Below are positions 60,401 through 64,000 of a stretch of DNA of 64,000 nt, in pieces (the first letter of the stretch is position 1; every line of letters starts with the position of its first letter). A program made the position numbers and the translations under genes. The stretch spans positions 333,469-397,468 of the forward strand of contig NZ_JAGOBJ010000002.1 of the NCBI RefSeq assembly GCF_017983445.1. Direction: 5' to 3'. The notes beneath the pieces were generated by a model. That model did not search any database and was not told the origin of the DNA. It worked only from the letters and a program-made list of their open reading frames with translations. This DNA is from Halomonas sp. GTDB lineage: Bacteria; Pseudomonadota; Gammaproteobacteria; Pseudomonadales; Halomonadaceae.

Positions 60401-61106
60401 CAATCCATTCACGTGCCTTGGTGTTACGAATCCGCGTGACCGGAAGCTCAACGCCATCCTCTTCGAAAATCGCTGCCAGCATGGTTTTGAGGGTATCCAT
60501 CTTGCCCTCTTTGGCATGCACCGCTGACACCAGCTTTTCGATATGGCGGATACGCCGCTCGGGCTTGACCAGGCTGAACTGCGCGGCGATCTGGCGCAGC
60601 TTGAGGCCATCGCGGCTGTTGCCGTGCAGCTGGGTAAAGTCGTTCTGAATCACCGAGCGAAACTCAGAGGTAGCGCCCAGCTTGGGCGACACCGGCGTGC
60701 CGCTACGCCGCAGGCCACTGGCCCACTGGGTGTAGTCGAGTGCGGCCACGCCCGCCTCGCTCTCGACCAGGTAATCTTCCGGCTGATAAGGCCCGCCCAC
60801 GAAGCGGTACTCCACCCCGCCTTCGGCTTTGCGGGTCAGCACTGCCTGGCAGATATTGCCGGCCTCACGGCGGTACTCATACACCAGATAGCTGTTGCGA
60901 TGCGGCAGGTAGAACGCATCAAACTTCATGCGCGTTTTAGGCACTACCTTGTTGGGTAGCTCGCCGTAAAACACCGGCACCAGGCGCTGAAGCGTGGTCT
61001 TGCCCGAAGCGTTGGTGCCGCAAATATTGGTGTGGCCGTCCACACTGAGTTCAACCACGCCTTCCAGGTGGCCGTGAATCATCACGATGCGTAGCAGGTG
61101 GGCCAT
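57441..61106 (-). CDS. SMC-like ATPase of an Mks/Wadjet-type condensin
   Basis: This SMC-like protein of about 1221 residues has an N-terminal Walker A GTNASGKT (residues 30-37), very long coiled coils rich in Gln, Glu and Arg (about 270-950), and a C-terminal head with the SSSHGMAYLILCKFLLAF signature and Walker B in IHWPIDEIGTL. It probably loads on DNA and extrudes loops with the E- and F-like subunits. AAGGA lies 9 bases before the ATG at 61106; 65 codons upstream are discarded. Known Wadjet operons run JetA-B-C-D; here the SMC gene is first. Confidence 0.85.
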   Translation of the reverse strand: MAHLLRIVMIHGHLEGVVELSVDGHTNICGTNASGKTTLQRLVPVFYGELPNKVVPKTRMKFDAFYLPHRNSYLVYEYRREAGNICQAVLTRKAEGGVEYRFVGGPYQPEDYLVESEAGVAALDYTQWASGLRRSGTPVSPKLGATSEFRSVIQNDFTQLHGNSRDGLKLRQIAAQFSLVKPERRIRHIEKLVSAVHAKEGKMDTLKTMLAAIFEEDGVELPVTRIRNTKAREWIAQMRQSMRLEPLQASLARLAGIDRELAHLDATLWQLKPQLEDDRQQAERRMADVDAELARHQREFQQRESDYAQARDALNDRHSEVVSDLQQTQRRLNDLQTQYERYFEADMPALERDINALPQWREQRDQLRAHLNVMQDAVKESQARLDGRLRELSEALARQTGEAQELIDALVEEKALRREQQWEAEQQLNERYQQERQRLEGEYQAQLELGVEQLAELKAQLSLSTQTAEEASEAELAQARLDQAQQERNASAATLDGLRREFESCRRTRDDAEQQLVQLRQQLERAEQRSYALYQQRDPEQGSLRHFLRYHRPGWEQQLGKVIAPELLERRDLAPRLADGGSDDLFGLALDLSAIALPDYAQDEATLLAAIEEADSVKRRVQAECQTAEKALKQHNERVQQADEAQDQGRMAHKRAEQEVEFSLEARRQQQERHAKHQQERRTAHQTALARLEQTQTELREEKQQALKALGETHQSQLLELKADGQSQVDSLDAQLRQYKQQLSDANTEHQRQRAELEEAFSQELAEQGVDPAKLKDTKARLASQDERIRVTAARQDELTEYTRFMRVEWGQHKPQLVTQEAELEKTEQQLQRDKERLKNDFQAARKTHQSTVSTLKTKRESEYASLEALKPLLTQLESLAIEPDGQAPAAPLGDVDERIERARQALGNRHQLIEQLRRGCLDVESQLIKDASSGFAEALESERSKLQSDNPRLQLPLLRDMLKLLEDQQQQLIQEGRNLSDDLDKFFTVFRDLNRRISAQSRRLSEEVADDLRLEGITKAEVRIQSTIDELGFWEPLKLFAQRYKEWRESGQTLPSDDYLNTLADVVDLLRSDQQYSFESLLRLELHLNEGGTDLVIKNDRQLLESSSHGMAYLILCKFLLAFTRLLRGDADIAIHWPIDEIGTLAYHNVEKLFDACDSNRIHIVGAFPNPESDVLLLFANRYLIDRDGTNANKRVLKRIEPRLSRLAERLQERQQEVTV

Positions 61107-61320
61107 GCCGTGTCCTTGATCGATAGAAATTCGAAAGCGACTATCTTGCCAGACACCTGAATGACTTGTCCTACTCTTCTCACACGTATAGCGGATAGCG
61201 TTGCCGTGCGTGATCCATGATTCACGCGAGCCGCGTAAATTTGTGATCTTATAATAGCGATTCAACATAAACGGATTATGAAGCAGAACAGAAAGACCCA
61301 TTAATTTTTAAGGATGATCA

Positions 61321-62703
61321 GTGCTAATAAGTCTAGAAACACTGCGCAATATAGTGGGTGCTACCCATGTGATCACCGGCGATGATGTGACCAGTCGCCA
61401 GGAAGACTGGATGACCGGCGCACATTGCCGCGCTGGCGCCATTGTTCGCCCCGCCGATACCGATCAGTTGGCGGCCATTATGCGGGCCTGCTTTGACGTC
61501 AAGCAGCCCGTCGTCACTCACGGTGGGCTAACCGGCCTGGTACACGGCGCTGAAACCACTCCCGATGAACTGGCCATCTCTCTTGAACGCATGACTGCCA
61601 TTGAGGAGATAGACCGGGTCGGCGGCACGCTGACGGTACAGGCGGGCGCCCCGCTGCAACGGGTACAGGAAGCGGCCAGCGTGGCCGGACTGCAGTTCCC
61701 GTTGGATCTTGGCGCGCGTGGCAGCTGCACGATCGGCGGCAATATTGCCACCAACGCAGGCGGCGTGCGGGTGATTCGCTACGGCATGATGCGCCAACAG
61801 GTTTTGGGATTGGGGGCCGTAATGGCCGATGGCCGCGTGGTAAGCTCCATGAATCGCATGCTCAAAAACAACGCTGGATTTGACTTGAAGCAGCTGTTTA
61901 TCGGCAGCGAGGGTACCCTGGGCATCGTGACCCGCGCCGTGCTGCGCTTGCAGCCGCCCATGCCCATCGAACAAACCGCGCTGGTCGCCTGCCCGTCGTT
62001 TGAAGCACTAACTGAACTGCTCGGCCATATGGGTAAAGCGCTGGGCGGCAGCCTTGGCGCCTTCGAGGTCATGTGGCAGAGCCATTACCGGCTGCTCACC
62101 GAAACGCTGGGCCGCCACACGCCACCGATTGCAACCGAGCACCCGTTTTACGTGATTATCGAAGGGTTAGGCAGTGATGAATCCCGCCTCGAGGCACAGT
62201 TTAGTGAAGCGCTGGAGCAGGCACTGGAGCGTGAGCTGATCGTCGATGCGGTGATTGCCCAATCGGCCACTCAGCGCGCAGGCCTCTGGGCTATCCGTGA
62301 GGATATTGAAGGGCTGGTCAAGGGGCTAGCGCCGAAGCTGACCTTTGATATCAGCCTGCCGATTGTCGATATGCAACGCTACACCGATACCCTGGAAGCG
62401 CAGCTATTGCAGCGTTGGCCAAACGGCCGGTTAGTCATCTTTGGCCATTTGGGCGATGGTAATCTGCATGTTTCCATCAGTGTCGGCAGCCATGCCCCTG
62501 ACGTACGCCGCGCCGTCGAAGCGCTGGTTTATGAACCCCTTCAGGCACTCGGCGGGTCCGTATCAGCAGAACACGGTATCGGGCTTGAAAAGCGGGCATG
62601 GCTAGGTGCCTGCCGGACAAGTGCTGAAATCGAGCTGATGCAGACGCTCAAACAGGCACTCGATCCCCACGGCCTGCTGAATCGCGGTAAAGTCTTGGCT
62701 TAA
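61321..62703 (+). CDS. GlcD-like FAD-binding oxidoreductase
   Basis: This 460-residue flavoprotein of the VAO family oxidises 2-hydroxy acids such as glycolate, D-lactate or D-2-hydroxyglutarate. It has the FAD segment VTHGGLTGLVHGAE, GGNIATNAGGVRVIRYGMMR, GSEGTLGIVTRAVLRL, and late GHLGDGNLHVS and SAEHGIGLEKR. The start is GTG with AAGGA upstream. The substrate cannot be fixed from sequence. It is divergent from the condensin operon, with an AT-rich spacer of about 210 bp. Confidence 0.9.
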   Translation: MLISLETLRNIVGATHVITGDDVTSRQEDWMTGAHCRAGAIVRPADTDQLAAIMRACFDVKQPVVTHGGLTGLVHGAETTPDELAISLERMTAIEEIDRVGGTLTVQAGAPLQRVQEAASVAGLQFPLDLGARGSCTIGGNIATNAGGVRVIRYGMMRQQVLGLGAVMADGRVVSSMNRMLKNNAGFDLKQLFIGSEGTLGIVTRAVLRLQPPMPIEQTALVACPSFEALTELLGHMGKALGGSLGAFEVMWQSHYRLLTETLGRHTPPIATEHPFYVIIEGLGSDESRLEAQFSEALEQALERELIVDAVIAQSATQRAGLWAIREDIEGLVKGLAPKLTFDISLPIVDMQRYTDTLEAQLLQRWPNGRLVIFGHLGDGNLHVSISVGSHAPDVRRAVEALVYEPLQALGGSVSAEHGIGLEKRAWLGACRTSAEIELMQTLKQALDPHGLLNRGKVLA

Positions 62704-62731
62704 TTATCAGTTTCGTTTTTAGGATATCAAC

Positions 62732-63841
62732 ATGCCCCGCTACCCCGACCACCTGAGAGGTGAAGGCCCGGTTAATCCTTTTCCGGGCATCAAAGCACTT
62801 GAACGGTGTATTGGCCGCGAGATCCCGCATCAGCTGGGCTCCAACGAAGGCCTGGATATGCCTCATCGAGCGCTGCGCGAGCACTTTGGCGATGCGCTGG
62901 CCGAACGCGCTTACGGCTACGGCGATGCCGAGGCGTTTGGCGTTCGCACCCGCCTAAGCGTCCAGTTGGGCACACCATTTGATCATTTGCTGGTCGATGC
63001 GGGCGCCGATAGCCTGATTGCCCTGGCAGTGCGCACCACCTGTGAACCCGGTGCCACGGTGGTGTGTACGGCAGGCACTTACCCCACCTTTGGCTACTTC
63101 GCCAAGGGCCAGGATTGCCGGTTGATCGAGCCTAGCTACCATGAGGCGCCCGGCGTGCTGGCGCCGGACCTGGAAGCCCTGGCAGCCGCGGCACATCAGG
63201 AAGACGCCCGCCTGGTGTATCTGGCCAACCCGGACAACCCAAGCGGCCATCTGCATAGCGACAGTGCAATTCTCAAGCTGCGCAAGGAGCTGCCCGACAC
63301 CTGCTGGCTCTTGCTGGATGAGGCGTATAGCGATTTTCGTGATGATGCGGGAAGCGAGTTTGCCGCTAAAGCGCTTTCTGGTGTCATTCGCCTGCGCACG
63401 CTTTCCAAAGCCCACGGCTTGGCAGGTCTGCGCATTGGCTACGCAATTGCCGAGCCTTCAGTGCTTTCAATGATGATGAAGGTGCGTATTCACTATGCGG
63501 TATCGGCACTGACTTTGGCCGCAGCCGAAGTGGTACTGGATAACCAGGAAGAAGTGCATCAGCATGTGGCGGATGTGAAAGCTCGCCGCGAACAGTTGGC
63601 CGAGCACTTTCGCGCTCTGGGGGCCGATGTACTGCCGAGTGCCACCAACTTTATCGGCATCCGCCTACCCAGCGCTGACATTGCCGCGACGGTGCATCAG
63701 CAGCTATTGGCAGAAGGCGTATTGGTCGCCCGGCTGGCGCATCCTGCGCTTTCCAACGTGATACGCATCACTGCGGTAGCAGATGCCCTGATGCCTGGGC
63801 GGCTGGCGATTCTTGAGCAGGCCATCAAAGCACACGCCTGA
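62732..63841 (+). CDS. HisC-like PLP-dependent aminotransferase
   Basis: The 369-residue class I/II aminotransferase has LGSNEGLDMPHRAL near the start, YLANPDNPSGHLH, LLLDEAYSDF with the cofactor aspartate, and LSKAHGLAGLRIGYA with the lysine that binds PLP. Histidinol-phosphate aminotransferase is the nearest named relative. Context beside a GlcD-like gene, 28 bp upstream, and not a his operon, suggests another amino acid substrate. AGGA precedes the ATG. Confidence 0.85.
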   Translation: MPRYPDHLRGEGPVNPFPGIKALERCIGREIPHQLGSNEGLDMPHRALREHFGDALAERAYGYGDAEAFGVRTRLSVQLGTPFDHLLVDAGADSLIALAVRTTCEPGATVVCTAGTYPTFGYFAKGQDCRLIEPSYHEAPGVLAPDLEALAAAAHQEDARLVYLANPDNPSGHLHSDSAILKLRKELPDTCWLLLDEAYSDFRDDAGSEFAAKALSGVIRLRTLSKAHGLAGLRIGYAIAEPSVLSMMMKVRIHYAVSALTLAAAEVVLDNQEEVHQHVADVKARREQLAEHFRALGADVLPSATNFIGIRLPSADIAATVHQQLLAEGVLVARLAHPALSNVIRITAVADALMPGRLAILEQAIKAHA

Positions 63842-63882
63842 TAGTACGCCCTTCGACAAAAAGCCCCGACCTGGGCCGTAAT

Positions 63883-63912
63883 GCCAGTCAGTTAAGCCTG
63901 ACTGGCTTTTTT
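63883..63912 (+). terminator. terminator after the aminotransferase gene
   Basis: The stem gccagtcag/ctgactggc with a 6-base loop is followed by six T residues. It closes the two-gene unit. The last 88 bases of the window hold no recognisable feature. Confidence 0.9.
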
Positions 63913-64000
63913 CTGACCGTATATTTTTGTGGGCGTGCCCGAACAACACGCGGGTACGACCTTTCTCGTCTATCGGGTAGTAAGAACGAAGGCGCCATCT

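Overview
The window looks like a chromosomal segment of a moderately halophilic gammaproteobacterium, most likely Halomonas or a close relative (Halomonadaceae). This rests on protein similarity recalled from memory, a GC-rich core, and the gammaproteobacterial order ponA/mrcA <> pilMNOPQ-aroK-aroB with gltBD next to it. No rRNA, tRNA, CRISPR array or transposase was found.

Layout. (1) 1-18.3 kb is conserved core: eno (5' end only), kdsA and pyrG; gltBD; the type IV pilus operon pilMNOPQ fused to aroKB; and divergent PBP1A. A branched hairpin element lies between pyrG and gltD. (2) 18.3-30.4 kb is catabolism and signalling: a TAXI-type TRAP transporter (fused permease, DUF1850 protein, binding protein), L-2-hydroxyglutarate oxidase, a GntR/FCD regulator, glutaryl-CoA dehydrogenase with a family III CoA-transferase, an overlapping EAL / PAS-GGDEF pair, and a GabT/DavT aminotransferase. 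Together these suggest glutarate, 5-aminovalerate and lysine degradation. (3) 30.4-41.5 kb is mixed housekeeping: DinB, SelO, Mpg, a sirtuin, a UbiF-like hydroxylase, RNase Z, a hydrolase with its CGNR regulator, and a DMT transporter.

(4) 41.7-55.3 kb is an accessory region with several layers of rearrangement. Two toxin-antitoxin modules sit between a complete MetX-like hydrolase gene and a second, about 90% identical copy of that gene's 3' end. Further right is an integron cassette array with no integrase in view (CALIN-like). Five cassettes, all on the minus strand, encode a lipoprotein, an AT-rich orphan, a PD-(D/E)xK-like nuclease, an HNH protein and a DUF5677-like protein. In four cassettes the R'' core behind the gene is the exact reverse complement of the core site in front of it; the fifth has one mismatch. 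Each of the two array segments starts at one copy of a roughly 163-bp element with a 16-bp-arm hairpin and a promoter-like -10. Similarity between the two copies stops at the GTTA core where the first cassette begins, so the element looks like a duplicated attI/Pc-type platform. An HxlR/SDR pair and a 5' fragment of a second rnz lie between the segments.

(5) 55.3-61.1 kb is a translationally coupled SMC/condensin operon of the Mks/Wadjet type (MksB-, MksE- and MksF-like). Its fourth gene, apparently MksG/JetD-like, is broken: a 79-codon 5' piece stays in the operon, and a decayed 3' piece with Toprim-like sequence lies 5 kb downstream, beyond the inserted cassettes. (6) 61.3-64 kb carries a GlcD-like FAD oxidoreductase and a HisC-like aminotransferase, followed by a strong terminator.
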